Assembly: GCA_029298735.1 (NCBI GenBank)
Contig: JANSLP010000233.1
Coordinates: forward strand, 1 to 53,706
Reading direction: 5' to 3'
Length of the DNA: 53,706 nt
Origin: Ophiostoma sp. CBS 140.51
Taxonomy: Eukaryota; Ascomycota; Sordariomycetes; Ophiostomatales; Ophiostomataceae
The position numbers and the translations under genes are program-made. The notes beneath the pieces are model-generated. The model saw nothing but the letters and a program-made list of their open reading frames with translations, was not told where the DNA came from and searched no databases. Every line of letters starts with the position of its first letter. Position 1 is the first letter of the stretch. Positions 23,366-33,739 of this stretch are shown in pieces.

Positions 23366-25422
23366 ATGGCAGCAAACAATGGCAACGGCTTCTCAGCCGA
23401 CGCCCCGACCGATGAGGCCGGCCGCTTTTCCAAGCCGGGTGACTACACACATTTCGATGCCGTCGCTCCGGGCGGTGCTCTCAACCGCTGGTCCCAGAAC
23501 CTCACCCGTGGCCACGACCACCCCGGTGCCCAGGCCATGCTCTATGCTGCTGGTGTGCCTAACCGCGACATGATGAAGAACGCGCCCCATGTCGGCATCG
23601 CCACCGTCTGGTGGGAGGGCAATCCGTGCAAGTGAGTCCTCTGCCCCCAGCTCTTGACATTTCTTCACACACCCTTTGCGTTTTTGTTTGACCAGCTTGC
23701 TGACGGTACAGCACCCACCTGCTCGAACTTGGCAAAATCGTCAAGAAGGGCGTCGAGAAGCAAAACATGCTGGCCTGGCAGTACAACACCATCGGTGTCT
23801 CAGACGGCATCACCATGGGCGGCGAGGGCATGCGATTCTCGCTGCTGACCCGCGAGGTCATTGCCGACAGCATCGAGACGGTCACCTCGGCTCAGCACCA
23901 CGACGCCAACGTCAGCATACCCGGCTGCGACAAGAATATGCCTGGCGTCATCATTGCGGCCGCCCGCCACAACCGCCCCTTTATCATGATTTACGGCGGC
24001 ACCATTCTCAAGGGCCGCTCGTCAATGCTCGACAAGGAGATCAACATTAGCACCTGCTACGAGGCTGCCGGTGCCTACAACTACGGCCGTCTGCACGCCG
24101 CTCCTGGATGCAAGGTCAAGCGTCCGTCCGCCAATGGCAAGGACACTTTGGAGGACCCGACGCCCTCGGACGTCCTCGAGGACATTGAGCAGCACGCCTG
24201 CCCTGGCGTTGGTGCCTGCGGCGGCATGTATACGGCCAACACCATGGCCACCGCCATTGAGGCAATGGGTCTGTGTCTGCCCGGCAGTTCGTCCTTCCCG
24301 GCTGTCTCCCCCGAAAAGGCCCGTGAGTGCGAAAACGTTGCTGCCGCCATCAAGGTCGTCATGGAGCGTGACATTCGTCCCCGCGACCTTTTGACCCGTC
24401 GCTCGTTTGAGAACGCCCTCGCCATCACCATGGCTCTCGGTGGCAGCACCAACGGCGTGCTGCATTTCCTGGCCATGGCCAGTGCTGCTGATGTGCCCCT
24501 GACCATTGACGACGTTGACCGCGCCTCCAACCGTGTGCCCTTTATTGCTGACCTGGCTCCCTCGGGCAAGTACTACATGGAGGACCTATACAAGATTGGC
24601 GGCACGCCCTCCGTCATGAAGCTGCTCATTGCTGCCGGCATCATTGACGGCTCTGTGCCCACAGTCACCGGCAAGACTTTGGCCGAGAACTGCGCCGCCT
24701 GGCCCTCCCTCGACCCAGGCCAGACTATCATTCGCCCTCTGTCGGACCCCATCAAGCCCACGGGCCACATTCGCATCCTGCGCGGCAACCTGGCCCCTGG
24801 CGGTGCCGTCGCCAAGATCACCGGCAAGGAGGGTCTCAGCTTCACTGGCACAGCCCGTGTCTTTGACAAGGAGCACGAGCTCAACGATGCTCTGGCCCAG
24901 GGCCGCATCCGCTCCGACATGGGCAATTTGGTTTTGATTGTCCGCTACGAGGGCCCCCGTGGCGGTCCTGGCATGCCCGAGCAGTTGAGTGCTAGTGCTG
25001 CCATTATTGGCGCCGGTCTCACCAACGTCGCACTCGTGACGGATGGCCGCTACAGTGGCGCCTCGCACGGCTTCATTGTCGGCCACGTTGTCCCCGAAGC
25101 CGCCACGGGTGGTCCCATTGGCTTGGTCAAGAACGGCGACCTAGTCCGCATCGATGCCGTTAGGAACCGCATTGATGTTGTTGCCACCGTCGACGTCCGC
25201 GAAGAGCGCGGCTCGCTCGTCAACAGCAACACCGACGACGAAGAACAAGACGAGGACCCCGCGGCCGTCCTCGAGACCCTGCGTGCCCGCCGTGCCCAGT
25301 GGAAGCCCAAGCCGCTGGTCCCTGCGCGTGGCGTGCTAGCCAAGTACGCCCGTCTCGTCAGCGATGCCAGCCACGGTGCCGTCACCGACCTGGCTCCCGA
25401 CAACGGCCTGTCTGACTGGTAG
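23366..25422 (+). CDS. Dihydroxy-acid dehydratase (IlvD/Edd family), probably non-mitochondrial
   Basis: The enzyme dehydrates 2,3-dihydroxy-acids to 2-keto acids in valine, isoleucine and pantothenate synthesis, using an Fe-S cluster. Exon 1 (23366-23631) joins exon 2 (23712-25422) across an 80-nt intron; splicing rebuilds the cluster motif GNPCNTHLLELG. The family signatures PGCDKNMPG, CPGVGACGGMYTANTMA, YEGPRGGPGMPE and TDGRYSGASHG are all present, so the three expected cluster cysteines are intact. The protein is 658 aa, longer than usual for the family. It starts with a polar, acidic leader (MAANNGNGFSADAPTDEAG) that does not resemble a mitochondrial presequence, and an acidic insert (NTDDEEQDEDP) sits before the C-terminal domain end. 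These traits suggest a cytosolic paralogue rather than the principal mitochondrial Ilv3, which should exist elsewhere. Neighbours are unrelated, so no biosynthetic cluster is visible. Confidence 0.93.
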
Positions 25423-26221
25423 TTGCCGGTGAAGGAGAAAGATAGAATGACAGCAATATTTTTATGAATGAGAACGAGGACAATACGAGAAAAGGACAAT
25501 GACAAAGTGGGGGTAATGATAGGAACAGAGAAGGGAGGCATAATTATTCGTAGCGCAGCTCGAAATGAAATGAAATCAAACATTTAAACAAGATACTTTG
25601 GACGAGAATCAAGTATGTAGACGACAGTAAACTATGTGATATTTCCATCTTCTAGCCACGATGTCACAACTGTAAAGACCACTGCAACAGGAATAATGTG
25701 AAAATTTAATAAATATACGTTTGATGGTAAGATTGGATGACAATGTAGGAAAAGGAAAATAACAAGAAAAGCAGACAAACAAAGATAAAAAACCCAGGTA
25801 CAATTCCCTCTAGAGACAACCCATTTCAAAAATATAATAAAATAGTAGAGTAACAAAAAAGTAACATGAAAAGGACAAAGAGATAGGATAAGACAAGAAA
25901 CGTCCCGAAAGAATGAAGAAACATTCTTTCTCAAAAACTAGATAATGATTGGAAAGGACAGGACGGGATTTCATGTACAAGGAGAGTTGAGGAAAGAGAC
26001 GAGACGTGTGACAGGCTAGGAGGAGAGGAACTGCAGTACAGCACTACAGACACACTCGCTCATCGACCGCCACCGGGTGTATTTTTTGGCCTTTTTGCAA
26101 ACAAGAACTGGGGTGTAAAAATATAAAACGCCATCATTAATGATTATTTCCTTGTGCTCGTCTCATGGGGTAGGGTGAAGGAGTGAAGACTGAAGTAAAA
26201 AGAAAAGCGAGAGGACGTCGT
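25423..26221. other. Convergent 3' flanks, AT-rich
   Basis: The dehydratase (rightward) and the mannosyltransferase (leftward) end here. The roughly 800 bp are markedly AT-rich with several AATAAA-like sequences in both orientations (for example near 25708 and 25837), consistent with facing polyadenylation regions. No gene is seen. Confidence 0.6.
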
Positions 26222-27872
26222 CTAAGGACTCGCCCAGCCGCCGGCAATATCGACCCACTCCGCCAGACAACTGCCCTCCTTGCCTTCGACGTCGACAATG
26301 TCCGTGTCACAGCGGCACCGGCAGCCCACGCCATTCACCTTGGGGTCGTCAAACTGGTCCCAGTACTTGTCCTCTTCTATCCGCTTGCGCTCGTCCAGCG
26401 TCGTCTTCTCCAGGTACGGCGGACGCGGCAGCTGCCGGGCGGGCGCATTGGCCGGGCAGTGCTGGATCGTCGTGTGGCGGTAGCCAAAGTCGCGGAAATA
26501 GTGAATGTCGCGCGGCGCCAGCAGTGCACCGGCCGCCAGCGAGTGGATGGGCGCGTCGCCCCAGCGCTCCATCCAGAAGCCGCCGCTGCGGTCCATCATC
26601 TGGAAGAAATCCTCGTACTCCTTGCTCCGGAAAAAGTCGAGGCGGGCAATCTCAAAGTTGGACCAGAAATGGCACATGTTGTACTTTTCGCCCTCCATGT
26701 TTTCCGGGTCAATGTGTTGGTCTTCTTTCGCCTTGCGGGCCTTTTCGGCGCGGAGCACCTCTTCGGGCAGCTGGGCCTTTGGGTCGTCTTCGGGCAAGGG
26801 CTCGTCCTTTTCGGGCTGCGGCTCGACAAACATCTCCCACAGGCCCTTGGAGGTCAGGTTGTTCATGCGCTTGTAGGCGGATGCGTAGCGGAACATGTTG
26901 GGGACGGTCTCGCGGAGCTCCTTGACGGCAATGGTGAAGCCGTAGGTCTTGTTGGACTCAATCATGCGCAGGAACGGGTCGTAGGTGATGTCGCAAAAGT
27001 ACTTGATCTCAGGCTCCAACCGCCAGTACCACTCGTATTTCGCCAAGAGAGGGTGCTTGTAGAAGAAGCTGAATTGTTAGCACACTTGCTCGAAATAAAA
27101 GGTTGGGGGGACAGAGACAGGACTCACCCAGAGTAGAACCGACACATGGCGTGGTAGCTCTCGAGACCGCCGTACATGACGGCGGCGTCGCCCTGCTTAG
27201 CAATACCCTCCTTGGCAATCTTGGGGTCGATCCAGTCGGGAAAGCCCCACATGTCGGCGCCGACCTGGCCAAACTCAATGTTGGAGGTGGTGTAGTTGCG
27301 CACAGTGTCCTTGAAGGTCTGGTTGAACTCGCCGTCGTTCAAAAAGACATAGGGGTAGTGGTACCAGCGGTTAAAGTGGCGCTCAATGGACTTCATGGAC
27401 TGGATGACGCCGTCGAGCTCCTTGTTGCGGGCCAGCACGACAAAGGCGGCATTGGCGCGGGGCTGGCTGGTATCGGGTTCGAGGCAGCCGCTGACGAAGA
27501 CCTTGTCATGTTCTTCACTGATTTTGCTAGACGTTGTTAGCGAGACTGAATAACAATAGAATGGGCGTGCGAGTCTTACCGAATCGATGGAGGAGCACCG
27601 GCGGGCATTAATATCCGGCCGGGCGAGTTGGGGTGCTTGACAAAGAGCACCAGAATCAAAATGACAACAATGCAGGGAAAGAGGATGACGACACCCAGGG
27701 GCACAGAGATGCTCGAGTTGCCTCGTAACCGCAGGGGGCGGCGGAAGAACTCGAGACGCTGCCACAGCTTGCCGGAGCGTGACTTGTTGCGGGTCTTGCT
27801 GTTGTCGGCGGAGGGTAGCTGTGGCGTCCGGGCCGCCGGGATGTACCGGGACACCCGCCGGACGATATCCAT
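26222..27872 (-). CDS. GT15 alpha-1,2-mannosyltransferase (KRE2/MNT1/KTR family)
   Basis: This is a Golgi type II membrane enzyme that would add mannose from GDP-mannose to O- and N-linked glycans. Three exons (27872-27580, 27526-27128, 27068-26222) are joined by 53- and 59-nt introns with GTAAGA/GTGAGT donors and GCTAAC branch sites; the product is 512 aa. A basic cytosolic tail is followed by one membrane span (about residues 57-78, VPLGVVILFPCIVVILILVL), then a stem and the catalytic domain. Family hallmarks are ANAAFVVLARN, GGLESYHAMCRFYSG across the exon junction, YWRLEPEIKYFCDI, YNMCHFWSNFEIA (which includes the region of the presumed catalytic Glu), GGFWMERWGDAPIHS and the C-terminal CRCDTD. 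A lysine/glutamate-rich insert (around EEVLRAEKARKAKEDQHI) lies before the WSNFEIA region. Start ATG is in ACC-ATGG context. Which KTR paralogue it is cannot be decided by eye. Confidence 0.95.
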
Positions 27873-29560
27873 GGTGGGGTGTAAAGACGGTGTGTCGATG
27901 CGTTGGCTGTTGATAGATGGATGGAGGAAAGTTGATGGTCGAATCACAAACCCCAAATATAGAGGGCGACGACACCAAAATGCGAAAGAGAAGCGAATGG
28001 ACGATCGTCGTGACTCCCGAGCCCGGTTAATCAATGGATGATGGAGGGAGGGAGAAGGCGGATAGTAATGGATCGAGAAGAGACTGGAAAAGAAGAAGAG
28101 TCGATAAAGATCACAAGACGATCACAAGATGAGCTAGACGGACGGCATCAAAAAAACGAAGCCGACGCAAGCATCAAGTCGTAACCGTGACACAACGCGC
28201 ACGTTTCTGTCGAGTTCTGTCGAGTTCTGTCGAGCGACGTCTATATTTGAACGAGTGACGTGAAGAGAAAAGTGTCGATGTGTCGTTGGAAAAGACACGA
28301 TCGCCAAGGCCTTTTGGATCTCTTTTGGACCCTTTTGGAGGCGTCAAGTGTCAAAGGGGTGAGAGAAAAGCGCCCTCAATCGGCGGGTAGGCGAGTGTGG
28401 AAGACCGCAGTCGAGGCCAAATGGGCGGCCAGGGCGCCGTCGACGAGAAAGGGAGGGTAGTTTGGTGTCGATGGCGAGACGATGAGCTCGAGACGATTGG
28501 GGCGGTTGAAAGAGAAGGGGGAAAAGAAGAGGGATGAAAAGGAAAAGTATCGTGGCTGAGATCCCAAGAGAATAGGGGAAAATGCAGCTATGCGGATATG
28601 CAAGGGCCTATCTCCTACTGCCACCTGCACAGAGAAGGAGCGTGGGAAGGGGGAAAGGGAAGGGCCAAAGGACAGACAATGCTTCGTCCGGGCAGGAACG
28701 ATGCTCAATGTTTTTGTTGCCGTTGATGATGTCGTCAGGAAAGAGCAAAAGAATCCTCGATGCTTGTTGAGAACAAAAAAGAGAGCTCGAAACAGAAGCC
28801 CCAAAAACCCCGAGTCGAGAAAGGACAAAACTCCAATTGACGTTTCTTGAGAGTCTGGCCCTGGCCTTTCCCTTCAGGACAGAATTCGTCAAAGGGGCAA
28901 ATTTCGCAGGAGACCACTCCAGCCAGAACCAGATTTCGAAGCGGGATCTGGAATTAAATTTAATGCAAAAAGAAACGTTTTATTCTGTCTCTGCCCTTCC
29001 CTGCCTTTCCCACGCACGCTAAGGCGCCTCAACGCGTAATGAAAGTTTGCAGGCAAACTCCACTTCCCAGTGCCCCTGGCTGCGACCGAAAATAGAGAGT
29101 TTTGATTGGCTGGAACGAAACTCAACAGCTGCCAGCACTCAGGAGAACCTGTAACGGGCAGTGTGCAGTGGGACAGAACAGTGGGCTTACACAGGGGTGA
29201 AACCGCTAATACCACGAATTGTGGCCACCAACAGCACAAACAGCACAAACAGCACCCAAGAAACACCAAGACGCAACGATCTCCTGGAAATTGAACAGTT
29301 CCTGGGCAAAGGACACGCGACCAAAAGAGGGCCAGAAAGACCAGAAAGCGGCCAGAAGACGGCCCCTTTTGCATTTTGCACGAGGAAATAATAAGGCACG
29401 AAGGAAGATGGGGACTGCGGGTACTCTCCATGGGGTCCTGCTTGATAGGTCACTCAGTGGATAGGAGATCATGATACCTCATATCCAGTTCATTGTCGAT
29501 TCGATGTCTTGATACTAACAACCGTCTAGTTACGATGTACTATCCTTGACGTCGGCACAT
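27873..29560. other. Intergenic region upstream of the mannosyltransferase
   Basis: This contains the leftward mannosyltransferase promoter and leader, a 10-bp triplicate at 28205-28234, and the 3' flank of the leftward reductase gene. Open frames are short, overlapping and without family motifs. No RNA gene is recognised. Confidence 0.55.
28205..28234. repeat. 10-bp tandem triplicate
   Basis: Three exact copies of TTCTGTCGAG lie about 330 bp upstream of the mannosyltransferase start. The 10-bp period would place each unit on nearly the same face of the helix. Confidence 0.9.
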
Positions 29561-30622
29561 CTACTTCGCCTTCTTCTGCTGCGACATCTCCTCCTTCTCC
29601 TTGGTTCGACGCTCCATCATGATCTTTTCAAAGATGCGGTCCAGCATCCGCGCCGGCAGCGGGCCCATCGTCAGGTTCTGAAAGGCCTGCGGCAGGTGAC
29701 CGATGACGATATCGCGGCCGCTGCCCGTGCGCGCCAAAGCAGCGCGGGCCATGGTCTGCGTGTCGGGTTCCAACAGCTTTGGAGTAGTTTTGGTGTGTGA
29801 GACACCCGTCACGACACCAAACCGGACGGCCAGCATCTGGATGGTGTCGCCGTGACCCAATGCCTCGAGCTCGCGCCGGGCTATGCTCGTGGCGGCTAGC
29901 ATCAGTGTTTTGGAGGCGGCATAGGGCGTGACAAAGGGCATCCCCAGGTCAGCAAGCGAGCCAATGTTCATAACGAGGGCGGGTGTGACGGGGGTGGACT
30001 GTAATTGTGAACGGCGCTGGAACAACTCCAGCACCCTCGCTGTGAGCACCAACGGAAACACGCCGTTGAGCATCACGTTTTGGACAATGCGGGCACTCGA
30101 CGTCTCGGCCAGCGAGCCATACGTCGGCGCCATCAGCCCACCGCCCGCATTGTTGATGAGAACCGTCAGGTGGAGGTCGCCAAGATGCTTCTCGACGAGG
30201 TCGTCAATGGCGAAGTCCGTCGACCCAGGACTTCTTGGGTGACAGACTTGCGTGGCATCGGCCACGAACAACCGAAACTGTGTTTGTGGATGTTTTTGCG
30301 AGAGTTGCTGCCGCACACCCTCGAGTTTGGTCTCGTTGCGGCCGTGTAGCATGACATTGAGCCCGGCGGCGGCCAGCTGGTCGGCAAACGCGACGCCGAC
30401 ACCGTCAGAAGCACCCGTCACGAGTGCCCAAGGCGGTCGGCCGTCTGCGTCTTTGTAGATATAGCGGTGAAGCTGTGATGGCCTTGCGTAGACACCAATA
30501 AAGCTGGCCATCTTGTACAGGGCGCGGGCAATTTTGATTCCGGCGTAGAGGACGGCGAGACAAGTCACTGCTCTGGGCAGACGGCCAATAGCGGCTGCGA
30601 CCGTCGCCGTCATGGATGCCAT
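29561..30622 (-). CDS. ER-type short-chain dehydrogenase/reductase (17-beta-HSD12 / 3-ketoacyl reductase-like)
   Basis: This intronless 353-aa protein belongs to the classical SDR fold. An N-terminal hydrophobic stretch (about residues 5-45) probably anchors it in the membrane. The NAD(P)-binding motif TGASDGVG is at 69-76, NNAGG near 157, and the catalytic triad is represented by Ser in NIGSLADLG (about 221) and YAASK (about 234). The C-terminus ends KKAK, a dilysine ER-retrieval signal. These features resemble the very-long-chain 3-ketoacyl-CoA reductase / 17-beta-hydroxysteroid dehydrogenase 12 group, which reduces fatty-acid elongation intermediates. However, an extra loop (around QVCHPRSPGSTDFA) and the divergent surroundings suggest a paralogue with its own substrate. 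The ATG at 30622 precedes the hydrophobic segment; ATG at 30613 is an alternative. It is divergent from the DUF4604 gene. Confidence 0.85.
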   Translation of the reverse strand: MASMTATVAAAIGRLPRAVTCLAVLYAGIKIARALYKMASFIGVYARPSQLHRYIYKDADGRPPWALVTGASDGVGVAFADQLAAAGLNVMLHGRNETKLEGVRQQLSQKHPQTQFRLFVADATQVCHPRSPGSTDFAIDDLVEKHLGDLHLTVLINNAGGGLMAPTYGSLAETSSARIVQNVMLNGVFPLVLTARVLELFQRRSQLQSTPVTPALVMNIGSLADLGMPFVTPYAASKTLMLAATSIARRELEALGHGDTIQMLAVRFGVVTGVSHTKTTPKLLEPDTQTMARAALARTGSGRDIVIGHLPQAFQNLTMGPLPARMLDRIFEKIMMERRTKEKEEMSQQKKAK

Positions 30623-31118
30623 ATTGTAGTTGTGGGTGTAGACTTGTGATTGTAGAGAGTTGAGTGAAGATGTAGCTGTATTGTACTCCGTAGAGAAAGA
30701 AGAGGGACTAGGAAAGTAGGAAAGGCGGTCACATGGAAGCATCGTGGACAGGAAAGCATCGTGGACATGGCGAGAATACGACGTGTCTCGACGTACTTGC
30801 AGTCACCATCGCCGTTTGGTTGGGTCGAACGGCCGCCGAATACGAACCCAAAGTCGCTGAAAGTGTCTTGATGCACGTGAATACAGGCGGTAAATTACAG
30901 GGGATAATACGCCGTATTACAGGGGCGTTAGTGATGTCGAGTGAGTGTCATTATTTGTCATTGCGCTGCCAGCGCTTTTGCATTCTCATCTGATCGGCCA
31001 GCTAAATCCGACCTCAACGACGTCTCGACATCGGCGACAATATAGAGTACACAGCCTCGACAGCCTCACACAACATTCTACAACTCTTCTTCCCCGACCA
31101 CCCCTCCACTCCCCCACC
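30623..31118. promoter_or_regulatory. Bidirectional promoter between reductase and DUF4604 genes
   Basis: About 500 bp separate two diverging starts. Two copies of ATTACAGGGG at 30894-30903 and 30916-30925 lie 22 bp apart, about two helical turns, which is a plausible paired binding site. CT/CA-rich leader precedes the DUF4604 ATG. Confidence 0.5.
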
Positions 31119-31709
31119 ATGGGAAAGTTCAACGCCAACAGTCTGTCCTACTCGCAGAACCTGCCGCCTTTTCTCGCCAAACTCCAGAGCCAGTACAACG
31201 ACGACCGCGATGGGCAACGTGCCGATCCTATATTGGCCGCCCAACGCCGCGCCGTCAAGAAGCGCTCCGCCAGTGAAGAAGCAGAAGATGCACCCCTTGT
31301 TCTCGATGACAATGGCGACGTCGTTGCGGGCGTAACGTTTGGCAAGGACGGTGCGGCCAAGGTGGATACGAAAGAAACGGAGGAGACGAAAGAAGGCGGT
31401 CTTCTGGATGGACAGAAGGCTACTGTCGACGTCGACGCTGTCGCAGGCATTGGTGCTGGCAAGAAGAAAAAGGTCGGACGGGTGATTGGTGGCGAGAGCG
31501 ACGGCGAGAACGGCGAGGACAAGGACGGCGACAGTGCAGACCGCAAGAAACGGAAACGGGCAGCTCGCGACGACTACGATACGAAGGACTCCAAAGACAA
31601 GAAGCTACCCACAAGCGGCACTGGAAAAGACAAGGAAAAGACGGACAAGAAGAAGAAAAAGGCAAGAAAGGTCCAACTGAGCTTTGAGGATGACGAAGAT
31701 GAGGGTTGA
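31119..31709 (+). CDS. DUF4604 (KIAA1143-like) small charged protein
   Basis: This is a 196-aa, intronless protein of unknown function conserved from fungi to animals. The N-terminal signature LSYSQNLPPFLAKLQSQYND and the C-terminal KKKARKVQLSFEDDEDEG match the DUF4604 pattern as I know it. The middle is highly charged, with Lys-rich runs (GKKKKVGR, DRKKRKRAAR) that would suit a nuclear or nucleolar location; that is inference. It starts at an ATG in CCCACC-ATGG context, 497 bp from the diverging reductase gene. No catalytic motif or membrane segment is present. Confidence 0.8.
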   Translation: MGKFNANSLSYSQNLPPFLAKLQSQYNDDRDGQRADPILAAQRRAVKKRSASEEAEDAPLVLDDNGDVVAGVTFGKDGAAKVDTKETEETKEGGLLDGQKATVDVDAVAGIGAGKKKKVGRVIGGESDGENGEDKDGDSADRKKRKRAARDDYDTKDSKDKKLPTSGTGKDKEKTDKKKKKARKVQLSFEDDEDEG

Positions 31710-32330
31710 ATGGTTGTCGACGTCGTCGCTGTGAAGCAAGCAGGCGTACCCCAAGCCTGAGCTTCGAGTCATTTCTTGTGCCGGAATACACCAACCCACC
31801 TTCAGGCGCATGCACAGGAGCATGCCACGAAACAACACTTTGAGAGGGCCGCATAAAGCCTACCAGGTCAACAAAGGCGATAGAGACAGACAAAAGTCAG
31901 TGCCGGCATCCGTGTGGGATGTCCTCAAATCGTCACATCCCGAACCTCGTCCAAATGGAGCCCGGCTCGGCAAGCCGATGACCATGAGTCAGCTCTTGGA
32001 TTAACTGAGCCAACTTGGTCAACTTCAAGCAACACATGCAGATACAGATAGGGACAGCATGTTGAGCACATCTCGCTCCATCTGTCATGAACCAAAGTTG
32101 TCTGTTACTCCCCGGTTTTGGACCACATATATGCAGGCAATACAACTTAACGTTGTACCTCCACATGTGTAACTGTCAAAATATAAAGTATATTTTTTTT
32201 ATTCTCCAATTCGTTCCGTGTTCTGGAAACCGTCTATGTACTCTTCACCTTCTTCTTCCTATTCTACCTCACGCGTACTCAATAATTCGCGACAAACACC
32301 AACTACTTTCGGTCTGTGCACACTGCACAT
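31710..32330. other. Convergent 3' flanks of DUF4604 and COX4 genes
   Basis: The interval contains AT-rich sequence near 32180-32215 (AATATAAAGTATATTTTTT) suited to transcript ends. No gene is seen; the small frames are on both strands and unconvincing. Confidence 0.55.
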
Positions 32331-33180
32331 CTACCAGTACTCCGGCTTGACAAAGTTGGCGAAAGTCTTGGGCTCCTCGTAGCCGTGGTGGTGGTCGTGG
32401 TGACCGTGGCCGTCGTCCTGGGGGCCGACATAGTTCATCTTGTAGACATTGCCGCACTCGGAGCACCGGTCCACGGGGCGCTCGCGCGACAGACCGACCC
32501 AAATGACATTGTGCGAGTCGACGGGGAAACCCGTGCAGCCGGCGTACTGCTCGTCACCGGCCGAACGCACTAGAATCGGGTTCTCGACAGTGCCCTTGCG
32601 CGAGGCGTCGAGCGGGCGCATGTCAAAGACGTCGACGTCCTCCATCTTGCCGAGAATCTCGAGACGCTCGATACCAGTCGACTGCTCGAGGTCGGTGGGC
32701 ACAGTGCCGGGTTGGGCACCAGGGCCGAGCAGGTCGTCGGTGGTCTTGATATCTGGAGGGGGGGAGAGTAGATGTTAGGTGTCTGTCACACAGGCGCGAC
32801 TACGTATGACGATCAGGCAACTTACCGGCCAGGGTCTTGATCTTGGGCGTCGACGTGGGAGGAGCGGCCTCGCCTGTGAAAAGAGATGGGTTAGCTTGTG
32901 TGCTTTTGTTGTGTTATCGTCGTCCTCTTGTTGTATCCCCATCGAATCCCGGCATCAATTCTGCCTGCATGTGTCATGCACAGCTTCATCTTCTTCCACG
33001 TTCGCAGCATTCCTCAACTGTCTTCTCTTGCTGTCCAATGCATCGCGTGCATCATCTTCTCTTCTCTCTTCTCTTTTCGGTGTACGTACGGCGGATGAAG
33101 GAGGTGGTAAAGGCGCGGCGGGCGACAGGGGCAACAGCCGCCCGGCGGGCAGCAGTCAGAGCAGCGCGCTGCATGAACAT
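32331..33180 (-). CDS. cox4: Cytochrome c oxidase subunit 4 (yeast Cox4; mammalian COX5B/Vb)
   Basis: This is a zinc-binding nuclear-encoded subunit of respiratory complex IV in the mitochondrial inner membrane. Three exons (33180-33090, 32873-32826, 32752-32331) give 186 aa. The introns are 216 nt (donor GTACGT, branch CTAAC) and 73 nt (GTAAGT to CCTCCAG). Exon 1 encodes an Arg/Ala-rich presequence without acidic residues (MFMQRAALTAARRAA), as expected for matrix import. The mature part carries the family core with GTVENPILVRS, then YAGCTGFPVDSH and CSECGNVYKMNYVG. The cysteines and the histidine of these two motifs are the presumed Zn ligands. A His-rich tail (GHGHHDHHHGY) precedes the conserved PEYW end. 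The ATG at 33174 is an alternative start. Confidence 0.95.
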
Positions 33181-33739
33181 TGTCGGTGCGGCGGAGGGGA
33201 GATTTCGAGAAAAGTCGACGGTACAAAAAAAGATCAATCGTTCGCTCCGCGATTGGTGATGCGAATTGACGGGTTTGGAGGGTGGTGGAGGACGAGTTCG
33301 GTGGGTGGGCGTGGGGAGGTCAAAGTCGGGAAAAAAAGAAATGAAGACGAAAATGCGAATTTGAGGCTTTTGGTGATATGGTCTGACGGCGTCCCGGAAA
33401 CACACCTGCCCACTCCCACTACAGAGGGCGGGCGATGGGCCGAGAAAACGAGGAAAACCCCAATTGCAGAAGAGGTCCTTACCTAAAGTGGACTAGTGGG
33501 TTGGGTTTCTTGCCGAGATTCACGTGACTTGACTTTGCACCCAGCAAACACAGGCGTAAACTCACCAAAACAGAGCCAATGCGCATGTCGCCATTGAAAA
33601 TGCACGCTAAACAGCCTGGGATGAGTAAAAGCACCTGAGCTGTCTGTGGTGGGGTGCTGCACAAGCTGGGTGACAACGATGATAGCATTGACGCTCATGT
33701 TGTTGAGATATCAATTTTATGTATTGCATTTTGGTTTTT
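33181..33739. other. COX4 promoter and 3' flank of the truncated SNF2 gene
   Basis: I searched this interval on both strands for the missing RING and helicase-C half of the upstream SNF2 gene and found none. A short minus-strand ORF at 33483-33698 has a GTGAGT donor inside it, but its translation matches nothing I recognise. Confidence 0.5.

Noticed and set aside
32779..33486. 235-codon plus-strand frame over the COX4 5' region
   Set aside because: It is antisense to COX4 exons 1 and 2 and its promoter, and has no family signature.
33479..33698. Possible small spliced gene between COX4 and the truncated SNF2 gene
   Set aside because: A GTGAGT donor and a CACTAG-type acceptor are present, but the peptide matches nothing and no stable frame continues after splicing.
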